Assembly: GCA_958430865.1 (NCBI GenBank)
Contig: CAUDNR010004101.1
Location: forward strand, 93,027 to 157,026
Direction: 5' to 3'
DNA from: Entrophospora sp. SA101
Taxonomy: Eukaryota > Glomeromycota > Glomeromycetes > Entrophosporales > Entrophosporaceae
Length of the DNA: 64,000 bases
A program made the position numbers and the translations under genes. Positions 44,116-56,545 of this stretch are shown here, piece after piece. Below the pieces are notes generated by a model. It was not told where the DNA came from. It saw only the letters and a program-made list of their open reading frames with translations, and made no database searches. Numbering within the stretch: position 1 is the first letter of the stretch; each line of letters begins with the position of its first letter.

Positions 44116-46147
44116 ATGGGAAACACTTTGGATAAAAATAAGCATCATGACGATACTTCTACTGATAAAAAGGATGAATATTCTGATAAAAGAGATAAAA
44201 AATATGGGGAATGTCCAACTTGCAATAGATATAATACTAATTGGGCATGGTGTCAATCATGTAATCCAAAGCTATTAACTGAAGGATGGACTAGTGGCGA
44301 TGAAACATTAGATGATTTGATTAAAAGTATACAACTTAAAGCAACCAAGTGTCACTATAATAATTATCTTCAATGGATTTCTTATAATGATTTAACAAAT
44401 ATTGAAAAGATTGGTGAAGGTAAGTTTGCAACTATATATGAAGCTACTTGGATAAATGGCGAGAAATATGTAGGTGGAAATAATGAAAGAATTAGTAAAG
44501 ATATGATTGTGGCATTAAAAAAAATACATAATTCACAGAATATTTCTGATAAATTTCTTAAAGAGGTAAATTATTTTATTTTTCTATTTATTTTCTGATT
44601 TTTTTAAATATTATTCTGAAATTCAATATATATATTTTTTTTATAGTTTAGAAATTATGTTACATTTCATGGTAAATCATTTATAAATAAAATTTATGGA
44701 TTATCACAAGACCCAGCTACAAAAGAATATATATTTGTGATGGATAGAAGTATTCAAAATTATAAAGATCCATATATTAGAAAAGAAAAATATAAGAAAT
44801 GTCCAACCTGCAATGAGTTTAATACTAATAATTTCTGGTGTCAATCATGTGATCCAAAGTTGTTAACTAAAGATTGGACTAGTGGCAATGAAACATTAGA
44901 TGAGTTGATTAAAAGTACACAACTTAAAGCAACATATTATCATTATAATAATCATCTTCAATGGATTCCTTATAATCATTTAACAAATATTGAAGAGATA
45001 GGTGAAGGTGGGTTTGCAACTATATACAAAGCTACTTGGATAAATGGTGAGAAATATGCAAATAGTAAAAATAAAATCATCAAAGATATGACTGTGGCAT
45101 TAAAAAAACTACATAATTCACAGAATATTTCTGATGAATTTCTTAATGAGGTAAATTCTTTTATTTTCAAATTATTTTCTTTATTTTATTTTTTATTTAT
45201 TTTCTGATTTTTAAATATTATTATTATTGTTGTTATAATTAAATATTTTATTTATTATTTAGTTCAAAAATTATACAGAGTTTCATAGTAAAAATTATAT
45301 AATTTATATTTACGGATTAACACAAGATCCAATTACAAAAGAATACATATTTGTAATGAGTTATATGGAAGATGGAAATCTTCAAAATTATTTAACTAAA
45401 TATTTTAAAAATTTAAAATGGGAAAACAAAATTAAAATTCTTTATTATATTATTAATGGTTTAAAAGATATTCATGAAAAAAAATTTATTCATTATAATC
45501 TTCACAGCGGCAATCTTCTTCACAAAAATATGTTTACATATATTACAGACTTAGGACTATCATGCCCAGCTAGTCAAACATCATCATCTAACAAAAATGA
45601 TATATGTGGAGTACTACCATATATTGCACCAGAAGTATTAAAAAGGAAACCCTATACAATGGCATCAGATGTATACAGTTTTGGAGTTCTGATGTCTGTA
45701 GTATCAACTGGTCAACAACCATTTAATAATTTGGCACATGATAGAGATCTTGCAGTGAAAATATGTAAGGGTGCAAGACCTGGATTCTCAAACAATACAC
45801 CAAAATTTTATATTGAACTAGCATTCAAATGCATGGATGCAAACCCAGATAAACGTCCAACTGCTGAAGAAATTAAAAAGATTATCAAAATTTGGGATGA
45901 TTCACTTAATGACTATGTAATGAATAATGATCTTGAAAAATATTCAAAAGAAATGCAAGATGAATTAAAATCAATAAGAAAAGGGTTTGAGAAAATGGAT
46001 GAAATAAAGTTTAATCCTTCAACAATTACTGCAGTAATTCATCCAAATGCAATTTATACTAGCAGATTATTAAATTTTACAAACCTTCCCCAACCTGTGA
46101 ATTCCAATAAAGTAACAATTATTGGTAATAATAATGGTAATTATTAA
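44116..46147 (+). CDS. Kinase-family protein with two N-lobe modules and one C-lobe; probable pseudokinase
   Basis: Exons 44116-44565, 44647-45150 and 45263-46147 join in phase 0 with no stop, giving 612 residues. Module 1: Cys 33/36/46/49, 'GWTSGDETLDDLIKS', Gly-rich loop at 99-107 (IGEGKFATI) and VALK with K135. Module 2: hinge 'KIYGLSQDPATKEYIFVM' (165-182), then again Cys 202/205/215/218, 'WTSGNETLDELIKS', Gly-rich loop IGEGGFATI (268-276) and K303. One C-lobe follows: hinge, 'HYNLHSGN' (395-402), DLG (414-416) and APE (440-442). HRD is HYN, so the catalytic Asp is Asn397, and phosphotransfer is probably lost or weak. Exon 2 is 504 nt and symmetric, so skipping it would give a normal 444-residue single-N-lobe protein. 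From 45868 on, the sequence is the duplicated segment. Confidence 0.85.
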
Positions 46148-46871
46148 TATTCAATTATTGATTATTTTCATTTTTATTAAAATTAACACAATATTTATTA
46201 ATATCCACTCTTGTGATAAATATTTTATAGATTCTAAACAAATTGATTTAGCTATACCAAATGACCTACCTGAATAAGTTAAATCCTATTGCTTGTTATG
46301 TATTAAATTATTTATTATTTATTTTTATTTATCTGGCTACTGTAGTTTAAATATTTTTTTTTTTCATTTTGAAATTTGGGTGTCAAATATGTACATAAAT
46401 AAAAAATAATGATTTTTGGCAAAAAAATAAATGTAATTTTTAATAATCATTGTTGTCATACATACATAACTGGAGTATTGTTTGTTTCTTATCTTTTCAA
46501 ATCAATGGTTTCTTTTTTTATAGTATTAACAAATTGAAGTGATGTACTTATCAATATATCATATAATATATACAAAATTTAATACATGTATCTGAATAAT
46601 TTAAATATAATAAAATTATACCTAAATTATCAAATAAAAAGCCCACATCTAATCTTGCTTGTTGAACCACTATTGCAGTCAACTTCTAGAAGAGGTTCCC
46701 CATCCTCCAGATTTGGTTGTCCCAAATGATTCTTTCCCCAAAAATACATAACAGACACAAATTACAGTATACTGATTGTGGGTTTTGTTGAATCAAACAA
46801 TGCCAAACTTCTGGTCTTATTTGGAATCCTGACCTGGAATCTTAGATGCTTCCCCCAAATAGAAAGATATA
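46148..46871. other. Kinase 3' flank, third copy
   Basis: Same as 15689-16412. AT-rich, no gene. Confidence 0.6.
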
Positions 46872-47701
46872 CTATGATACATTAAAAAATACCACCTTCA
46901 ATAGATAGCTAGGTCCTGCTTGTGTTGGTACTAGCCACATTGATGTTTGAGAAAAGAAGAAATTTTCAAAATTAGAACCAGATACTGGCCACCAAACATG
47001 CAAACTATAAGAAATATTTATCAAAAACCACAACCTTGCCTTCGAATTTGTCTCCCTTTTTAAAAAGAAATAAGTGTGTAAGGCCCCTCTCAGATCTTCT
47101 ACACCTTGATGATGACCAAAGACAAATGGGCTCACTTGCATGTAATGGCAACACACCCATTGCACATCTACATGCACTACCACAATATACCAGGATAAGT
47201 TGTGGAAGGACCCTGGGATGGTGAATATTATCTAACCAGAAATCAAATGTATCTTCATCTAGAAGTTTTCCCATTGCTTCATTATAATTGTTCTCTGCAA
47301 TTATGTGTAATTCATCACAAATTTCCTTAAGCTTTTTATGAACCTTAATGTATCATCTAACCTATCAAGATTTAGATATCTTATAAATCTATTCAATTTA
47401 TTGATCCTTTTTAATCTTTAACCATTCTATTATCTTTATATAATTGATGTTTTCCCTCTTTATACCATGTTTTGTTTACTAACATTATGTTTGTAATTTT
47501 TACTGGATCCTTGATTTGCTTTATAATTTTACCAATCAGTTCTGATGGTAATACAAACTCTGGTGTTTTCACCCCTACATACTTGATTTTTTCCCTGACC
47601 TCTACTATATAGATCACCAGCTTCAAATGGGTCCCTACTATCATTGAGGGATTTTAATGCATTGCCAATATAGCTGAAAATTTGAGTAATATATTCAAAC
47701 A
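46872..47701 (-). pseudogene. F-box-like decayed gene, third copy
   Basis: Same frames as 16413-17242. Here it lies tail-to-tail with an intact kinase frame rather than a pseudogene. Confidence 0.5.
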
Positions 47702-47785
47702 TTTTTGGTTTATTTTTATATAGATTGCAGAAATGTTTAATTTGAAAATGTTATTAATTTATTAGTTTTATTGTTTTGGTATCAA

Positions 47786-48332
47786 CCATACATGATGGTG
47801 AAAGTCATTTGATAAAATTCGAAACTTTCAAAAAAATCACATTTTCGAAATCGAAATACCCTTGGCGAAATTAAAATCAAAATCTAAAATTCAAAATCAA
47901 AATCAAAAATCAAAATCAAAATCAAAATTCAAAATTGAAATCTAAATTCAAAATCAAAATCGAAATTCAAAAAATTGAAATAAAAACACTTTAAAGACAT
48001 TAATGCAAATATTACAATTTTCGAATTTTGATTACAAATTTCGATTTTGATTTTGATTTTTGATTTTGATTTCGAATTTTGATTTTTTCGAAACCTGTTA
48101 GGGTATATTCAAAATGTTTGAACCTTAATCGTCGAAATTATTGTCGAAACAAAACTATTTCGCCATCATGTATGATTAATGCAAAAATGAAAAAAAGTTA
48201 TTTATTAATTTTGAATTTCGATTTTGATTTCGAATTCGTTTTTTTCGAAACCTGTTAGGGTATATTCGAAATGTTTGAACCCTAATCGTCGAAATTATTG
48301 TCGAAACAAAACTATTTCACCATCATGTATGG
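47786..48332. mobile_element. 547-bp fold-back element, third copy
   Basis: Identical TIRs at 47786-47803 and 48315-48332. Confidence 0.75.
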
Positions 48333-48429
48333 CATCAACTGCTCCACTTTGCTATGCAGATTGTTTTCACTTTGTTCTCTACCTATTTGTGTACTGAATG
48401 TTGTTTTCTTGATATGTCTATCTGCCTTG

Positions 48430-48627
48430 TGTACTTCTTTTATTTTCTACTTTGTTCTCTATACCTTGTTTTCCATAGCTTCATTTCATTCCACTTACTT
48501 CTTGCTATGCTTGAATAATGAAAACTACTTTGTTCTCTGTGCCTTGTTTTCATTAAGCTCCACTTCATTCTGCTTACTTCTTGCTATGCTTTAAATGATG
48601 AAAACTACTTTGATCTCTATACCTTGT
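48430..48627. repeat. ~80-bp tandem repeat, third copy
   Basis: Same as 17971-18168. Confidence 0.8.
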
Positions 48628-48739
48628 TTATAAATACTATGACAAATTTTTGTTTCTTTGATGCAGCCTGGAACATGTTTCACACCATATTTTCTATGTG
48701 ACCTAGAAAAAAATTAGTATACTATGATATAAAACTTAA

Positions 48740-49015
48740 TTATGTTGAAATTGGTGTGAAATTAGCCTCTGGAACACTTTGTGAATATAAATGATATAAA
48801 AAATCTAGTAATAAATATGATCCCTGTCCAGAACCAGTAAAAGTACACAACAAGACAATGATCTGCTCACCTTCATCAGAAATACCTTCACAATAATAAC
48901 TCAACACATATAACACCCTTGATCTTTTTCTTTTTGGTATTGGTATGTTGACATTAATGTGGCTCACATCAACCAATCCTTTTTTTCTAGAACTTGCTTT
49001 CAATAGCAGAATCAC
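48740..49015 (-). pseudogene. Unrecognised open frame, third copy
   Basis: Same as 18281-18556. Confidence 0.3.
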
Positions 49016-50291
49016 TATGTTAAAAAAAAATCATTTGGATTGATTTATAAGAATCTAATTTTTATTTTTATTAAATAATTTTTTACCATATTGAAGCATC
49101 ATTGTTTTCTCAAGTTGTATTTGTAATTGAATTTTCATCATTGTGGAAAAAATCTATTTCCCGAGTATCTTGTTTGATTTTTTTCAAAAATAATTAAAAT
49201 GCTAATTCTTATTCAAATTATTCATAATTTGTTTTATTTCAAATTTCGAATTATTTCAAATTATTCATTTTATTTGAATAGAAACCCTAGTTCTGGCAAG
49301 TGCAAGGGTTTCTTTCTAGCTGCACATGTACTATTATTGCAGATAAGTTCTGGCCAAGTGTATCATTTTTCTTTCCAGCTTCATATGCTCTAAAAAAAAA
49401 AAATAGAAAGATACTACTTGAGGCATCACTCACTACAAGCAATATAGTAAAATTAAAAGGGTTCCTAACTAATAGTTAAAGGTTGGCCAAACCATTAATC
49501 ATCAGAAAGGATTATGAATCAACCAACTTTATTAATTAATTACAGTTTTTATTATCAAATGTATGTTATTAAAAAATTGAAGTAAATTTTAAGTGTATGA
49601 CTTTTTTACATGATTTTGTCCAATAGAATATAATAAATAGAATGATTAATAATGAATGACTATTATTAATTACTAATATTAAATGCCAAAATGCGTCATT
49701 GATGTTGTCATGATATAAAATGCAACAATTGGAATCCAAGTTGGTCCTCAATTTACTATTACTATCTTGCATGGCATGTATATTATCATTTTGCATATTC
49801 TTCCAAGCAAGCTGTGTTAAATTCGGTTTTCTCTTTTGAAATTTTCTCCAACATTAAGAAGTTTTTTCATACATAGGATTTACAGTCAAACCTCATCACA
49901 ATGGACCTCGCCACAGAGGATTTCTTGTTACAATGGCATAACGGATTTTATTAATAAATTTGTTCTTATTATTATTATAATAATAACGGATTTTTGAAAT
50001 TTTTGCTCTTCGAATTTCATTTCAAATATTCGAACAAATACTTCTATGGTATTAGTTGTGGGCATGAAACTCATTAAATCATGCATTAATCATCTGAGTA
50101 ACTTTTATTATATAATTAGACATTTTATTAAGCAACAAGTAACTATACACTCCCTATATAAAAAGTCAGGCACATTTTTAAACAAAAAACAATACTTCAC
50201 CAAATTATATATGCAAATATTCACATCTTTAACATTTTTGTTAAACTAATGATTAAAAAAAATGATCAATGAAAAACATACACAATAGTAA
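49016..50291. other. Transposon-derived intergenic DNA, third copy
   Basis: Same as 18557-19832. Solo pogo-like end at 49883-49903. Confidence 0.45.
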
Positions 50292-50576
50292 TCATACCAA
50301 AAAATTTAAAATTCGATAATCTTTCGTTGGCCATCCATTATTTTCAATTACTCCTTCAGCTCTCCTTGGCATACTCTCAATCAATTTAATTAGGACATTG
50401 ATTAATTTGGCCACATTGATTTTTGTGACAAGGTCTTTTCCATCAATGTAATTTTGAATAGTACAAGCCACTGTTTTTCTAGGGACACCAACAATTTTAG
50501 TCATTTTGTGGTTTGGTACATTCTTTTTATATAGACCAATGATTTCACTACGTTGACTTTTATTTAAGGATGACAT
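50292..50576 (-). pseudogene. Internally deleted Tc1 transposase ORF, third copy
   Basis: Same 94-codon frame as 19833-20117. Confidence 0.7.
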
Positions 50577-51579
50577 TTTGAGTTCAAAATTTTTCAAAGG
50601 AATTGTCCAAACATTTATTAAAAATGATGTTTGTTTACAAAAAATTCAAACAAAATAGGTATTTATTGAAGACGCTTGTTATCACGTGTCAAAGAACTCA
50701 AGTTGCTTTAAATTTTTTTTTGTCAGAAATATATTTTTGGAAAAAAATTTTGGTCAGAGTTTTTATTTTTTTTAATTGTTATTTTACAAACAGCTATTTC
50801 AAAGACTATTACCAAAACATACACTTGCCATCTCCAACCTAGTGCCAAAAATATATTTCATACATTGCTAATCTCAAAATTTTATTTTAGATAACAAATG
50901 GTACCAACTGTCTTGCATTGATCAATAAATGTGCAAATGATGTAATTATTAATATAATAGGCCATTTTTGTGGTCAATTAGTCTAATTTATTATATGTAA
51001 AACATATAAATAGTCTACTTGACACCAAAATGAAAGTTCGCCGCCTTGTATAATCGGAGTGATACATGTGCGTTTCTATTATATACTAATGTCAATTTAT
51101 TTTAGAAGATAAGGTAAGTTACATGTCTTCTTTTTAATTGAAACACTAACTCTCCACCAGAAAAACTTTTTAATGGAGCTATAAACCATTCTTTAAGTCA
51201 AATTAAAACGTTTTTTCGGAAATAATTGACAAAATCCTAGAAAACCTGGAAACATGAAATTTATGTGCATAATATTCAAAGGCACAATGTGGTAGTTTAT
51301 TTAGAAAAAGAAGAAATAATTTTAAAAAAGAAAAAAATATTCATTGACCAATGCCAAATGATTTTTTTTTAAAATAAGGAAGAGGAAATGAATTCCACTT
51401 TCAAAAAAGAAAAAAGTGATTATTGAAAGTGAGTGTGTGTTCAAGAGTGTGAGAGTTGTTGTTGTTGTTGTTGTTAATTATTATTATTAGTTGTAGTTAT
51501 TAATTATTCTTATTATTAGTTGTAGTGATTTGAAATAAAATATCTGAATCAATAAATCCTTGTCTGAACGGAATTGAGC
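50577..51579. other. Intergenic repeat-rich DNA, third copy
   Basis: Same as 20118-21120, including the (GTT)n tract. No gene. Confidence 0.5.
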
Positions 51580-51810
51580 TTAAAATTTTGAACGAGTACT
51601 ATCATTATTAAGCCAACATGTGTGCCAATTTCCATGATAGCTGTGTAAAAGATTTGGGCATTCATAATGATAGTGCCCATAGTAGCAGCACAATAAACAA
51701 GCATTTTTAAAATTAGCTGTCAGTCTTATCCAGTTTGTTTCATTATTGAGTGGGACATCATCAGTGGTACAAATAATTTTCTCTGGCTCCTTGCTTGCTG
51801 TTATTATTAT
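51580..51810 (-). pseudogene. Zinc-knuckle fragment, third copy
   Basis: Same CX2CX4HX4C frame as 21121-21351. Confidence 0.55.
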
Positions 51811-52397
51811 TTAATAATATTTTTGAAAGTTTCCCACAACTTTAGCATGAAATAATCATGATTTTTTGTGTCATCATTAAGGCTTCTGGTCCAAACTATT
51901 TTTGAAAAAAGTAGCTTTGGCAATAGTTTGCGCTTCTCGATATTTTTTATATGAACATGAAAAACTATATATTAATAAAAAATAGTTGGACATATAAAAA
52001 ATTAATTTTTGCCCAAAATGTTTCTGCAACTTCAGCTACTAAATGAGGTAGTTTCGACCAAAAACCTGCATCATTATTGTGATTATAGTAGTGATATTTG
52101 TACTAAAAAAAATTATATATTTATAATCCCGAAATTTAATTAAATCAAGTAAATTATTCACCTAATTTAACTACCAAAGATTTGGGTTGTCAATATTAGA
52201 TGATGAAAGCTTTAATGATAGAGAACAGCACAGAAAAAACGCGTTAAAAAATTTTTGATCAATTTTGATCTACCATCTAATTTTATAAAATGGTAGTGCA
52301 AATCACGTGACAATTTAATAGAAAATTTAGAGCTCGTTTTTTTTATTAGCAATTGTTCTAAAGGTAAAATTACACGAGACGCATACAAACAACAAAG
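51811..52397. other. Repeat-derived intergenic DNA, third copy
   Basis: Same as 21352-21938. No intact gene. Confidence 0.4.
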
Positions 52398-52520
52398 TAG
52401 AGGTTATATCCGTCAGATATTAGTATCCGTGAATATCTGCGACTATATAAAAAAAATTTTTAAATAGATAAATTCTTTTAAACTAAAATTTAGTTATCAT
52501 GGGATTTATAACCAAAGAAA

Positions 52521-52668
52521 GATTTTCCTACTTTAACTAAAATTACAAAAAAATATTTATGTGTATCTGCTACTTTTACACCAAGTGAGCGATTTTTCAG
52601 TGATGCTGGTAACACATTGACAGCTAAAAGAACAAAGCTCATTCAATTCTTTGAACGAAAATTTTTTT
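52521..52668 (+). pseudogene. hAT transposase dimerisation fragment, third copy
   Basis: Contains 'TPSERFFSDAG' on the plus strand. Confidence 0.85.
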
Positions 52669-52775
52669 TTTAAAAAAAAAACATGATTGATGTAGAAAAA
52701 TTCTTGACTAATAAATAAATAAAATAAAGTAGAAATTATCTTTTATTGTTGTTATAAAATGTTGGATAAGTAATA

Positions 52776-53474
52776 TAGTCGAACTTTCGTTTCAACAGAT
52801 TTTTGTCTTGGCCCTTGCACTTGTTTTTATTAAAAACTCCCGTTTCAACGGAAAATGAATTTTTTGGTAGGATTTAGCAATAAATACTAATCTCGTTACA
52901 ATGGATTCACGTGATATGCAAAGTTATTCCTTAAAAAAATTAAAATTCCTACACGAACAATTCTCAAATTTCCAAAAAAAAATATATTAAACAATATTAA
53001 TCATATTTCTAATAATGATTTTACGCTAATAATTCTTCAAATAAAATTATCTAAAAAGCAACCTTACTATTGTTTTAATTAAAGATTCAACTCTCTTCTA
53101 AATGTATATGTATTCTTTATTGATTGATAATAAATAAATGATTCTGTACAATTAATAGTTTCTTTGATTCCTTTAAATTCTATAAATTATAAATGTCTCA
53201 ACAACTATCATCTTTTTCTTCCTATATATTACCGCTGAACAAAAATGCGAATTATATTTACTGAAACAAGCTAAACCTTAACCAAAGGATATTAAGTTGA
53301 CACAAAAATACAACATTAGCATAAGCCAAGTTAATGATTGAAAGAGTCTAATGGATAGCTTGAAATTGATCCAAATTCTTATCAAGCGAAATTAAAAAAA
53401 GCACGTAAAAAAATATTATGCCTGTGTCGATCATTATCTCAGTCCCTTAGATCCGTTGAAACGAGGTTTGACTG
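52776..53474. mobile_element. Pogo/Tigger-like MITE, third copy
   Basis: Same as 22317-23015. Confidence 0.6.
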
Positions 53475-53795
53475 TGATAATTTTTCTATCTGACTATAGT
53501 CAATGAATCACCCATGGGGACACATAAGAAAATTGCATCTAAAATTCGTTATACCAAAATTACTAATCGCGTTTAAACGAATTTTATGTTTTTATGTGTA
53601 AAGCGAAAATTTTAAAAATCCTCCGCAAGAATTTGATTGTAATTCGTTGAAACGAGGTTTGACTGTATATTAATATTAATATCGACGGATATTCGGATAT
53701 CAAACTGATGAACTGACTGAATATTCGGATATTGGTATTGGAATTATTTGACGATTGAGTATTCGGATCCGAATATTCGACGGATATAACCACTA

Positions 53796-54522
53796 TTACT
53801 ATTACTATGACAAAGGATCACTAAAAAGTGATCTTAGGACATGTAATTGATGAAGTTATAACATGTTTCATTTCTGTGATAACAACAACAAAGTTTATAA
53901 TATTTTATTAGTATTTAATAGTAATAATTCTTGTAATTTTTATAATTGTGATTTAGTTACTATTAGATAAGTATCATTCCTGGATTTAATTTTCCTTCAT
54001 CTCTTCACTATATAATCAACCTGATTTTTCTTCCACTATCATTATCGATAATATTATCTTTGGGTAAAATATTTGGAGAGGGAATTACTTTTTCAATTAT
54101 ATTTCAATTGGAAATTAAATGTTTTAATTATTTGACTAGTTTGATAGGATTAGAAATGTAATATTCGAGAATTATGAATATTATGAATTTAATTTTTATA
54201 AAAAAAATTATAATAATTAATATCAATATGATTTAAGACACCGTTTTACAGAAGGATTTGTTTTATCTTTAGCTAATCTATCTCATGCAAAGATTGTATT
54301 TCTTACACCTTTTATTTTTAGTTAATTATTTTCAATTAATTAATGAGGATATCTTATATTCTTTTCAAGAGTTCCATATTTGTTGACAAGTGAATTATAT
54401 ATTCAAGAAACTTGGTATTTTTTAGTCCAAAATGAAATTGCTGCTTGAAAAGGAATTAGTATCACATAAAAATTACACAGCAATTTTGCAAAGATTAGTA
54501 TTAATATTTATTTTCTACAAAA
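53796..54522. other. Intergenic DNA upstream of ARPC1, third copy
   Basis: Same as 23337-24063. No gene. Confidence 0.5.
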
Positions 54523-56398
54523 ATGACTCGACCAAATGAAATCCATCAATTCAATTTTGGACCTATTACAGCTTACTCTTTTAATAAAGATAGAACTCGT
54601 AGGTTTACTAAAAATTAAATCAACCTCATGTATAATATGCAATATAAGAATTTGTTGTAATGCCACACATTTAACATGAAATTAATTTTTTTGAAAATAG
54701 AGGTTGCCATCTGTCCAAATAACAACGAAGTACAAATTTATCAAAAGTCTAGTGGAAATTGGGATTTAATTCATACATTGGTTGAGGTTTGTAGAATATC
54801 AAAAGAAATATTTTTTTTAAATCATTTTTTAAAAAAATTTAAAAAATCAATATTATTTAGCATGATAAACTTATTACAAGTATCGATTGGGCACCTGAAA
54901 CTAATCAATTAGGTTTTTATCATGTTTTTAAATTAAAATTTATATGAATATATTGTCAATTAACTAATCGATTAATAATTAAATTGTTTTTTTTTAAAGT
55001 TACATGTTCTCAAGATCGTAATGCATATGTATGGAAACTTGATGCAGCCACAAACAAATGGAAACCAACTTTAGTTCTGTTAAGAATTAATCGAGCAGCT
55101 ACATTTGTTCGATGGTCACCCAAAGAAGACAAATTTGCTGTTGCATCTGGAGCACGTTCAATATCCATTTGTTATTTTGATGAAGAATATGATTGGTGGA
55201 CTGCTAAACTTCTCAAGAGACCAATAAGGAGTACTGTTTTGAGTCTTGACTGGCATCCAAATAATGTTATTATAGCAGCTGGTTGTGCTGACTTCAAGGT
55301 AAGTTAAGAAAGAATATTGTTTATATGATTATATAAGATTATGTGTTATAATATTTTTATTGATGAGGCATCAAAAAAATTTTTTTAGGCATATGTTTTA
55401 TCTGCATTTATTAAGGGTGTTGATCAAAAGTAATTTATCCAAACATCATTTTAGATATGTATAATTTTGATACAAGTAAAATTTAATATAAATGTGTTTA
55501 AATATGATTTTATTTATAAATTTGATTAGGCCAGCCTCTACAGCTTGGGGTAATAAATTTCCATTTAACACAGTTTGCGGAGAATATTCAAATGGTGGTG
55601 GAGGTTGGATTCACAGTGTTTCATTTTCACCTAGTGGTGATGCATTAGCATTTACTGGTTAGTTGGCAATTTAATTGAGAAATATATTGTTTGAAATTTT
55701 TTTTATTTAATAATTCACTAAATAATTTATTAATAAAAACTTTAATATTATGGAAATTAAATTACAATAATAATGAATGCATTAAAATCAGGTCATGATT
55801 CACAACTTAGTATTGTTTATCCAGGTGTTGGTGTTCAAAAAATTAGGGTTACAAATTTACCATATTTAAGTTTAGTTTGGCTTTCTGAAGATAAATTATT
55901 GGCAGCAGGTTATGATTGTGCACCAGCATTATTTGAAAGACAAGATAATCAAGAATGGTTTGTGCAAAAAAAGATTAATTTGATAATTTTCAAAATAAAA
56001 ATTTATTATTTGGTGTTGGTTAATTCTAAATCTATTATTTTAGGAAATTTTCCAAAGTGATTGATGTTGGAAAGAAAAAAGTTGTAGGTGAATCTACAGC
56101 CTTTAATAGATTTCGTGATATGGATACACGTGGAACTTCAAGCCATTCTGATGATTCAAAATTTACAATTCATCAAAACACCATCACGTAATTTTAAAAT
56201 TTATTTGTTTCTTTATTTCTTTATATATTTATTTGAAATAGATCTAATGATTATTTTTATTTTTATTATAGATCAATTCGTGTTCATAGTGGGCCCAATG
56301 ATAATGTTGAAAGTGTATCAACTAGTGGATTAGATGGAAGAATAGTTATTTGGGATTTACAAAACCTTGAAAGTCAATTTAAAAGACTTCATGTATAA
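54523..56398 (+). CDS. ARPC1: Arp2/3 complex subunit 1 (ARPC1), third copy
   Basis: Exons 54523-54598, 54701-54786, 54861-54912, 55000-55298, 55389-55429, 55530-55657, 55792-55957, 56044-56187 and 56272-56398. Intact and identical in translation to the other two copies. Confidence 0.96.
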
Positions 56399-56545
56399 AA
56401 TAATAATAATATATATATATATATATATATATATGATAACAATAATAGTATACACATATAAATCTATTAATAATATAAAAAAAATTCTTTAATAATCAAA
56501 CAAATTACAATAATATTTATTTTTACAAACAAAAAGAAAAAATTT

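Larger units (their letters stand above)
52398..53795. mobile_element. Degenerate hAT element, third copy
   Basis: Same as 21939-23336, with both TIRs present. Confidence 0.7.
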
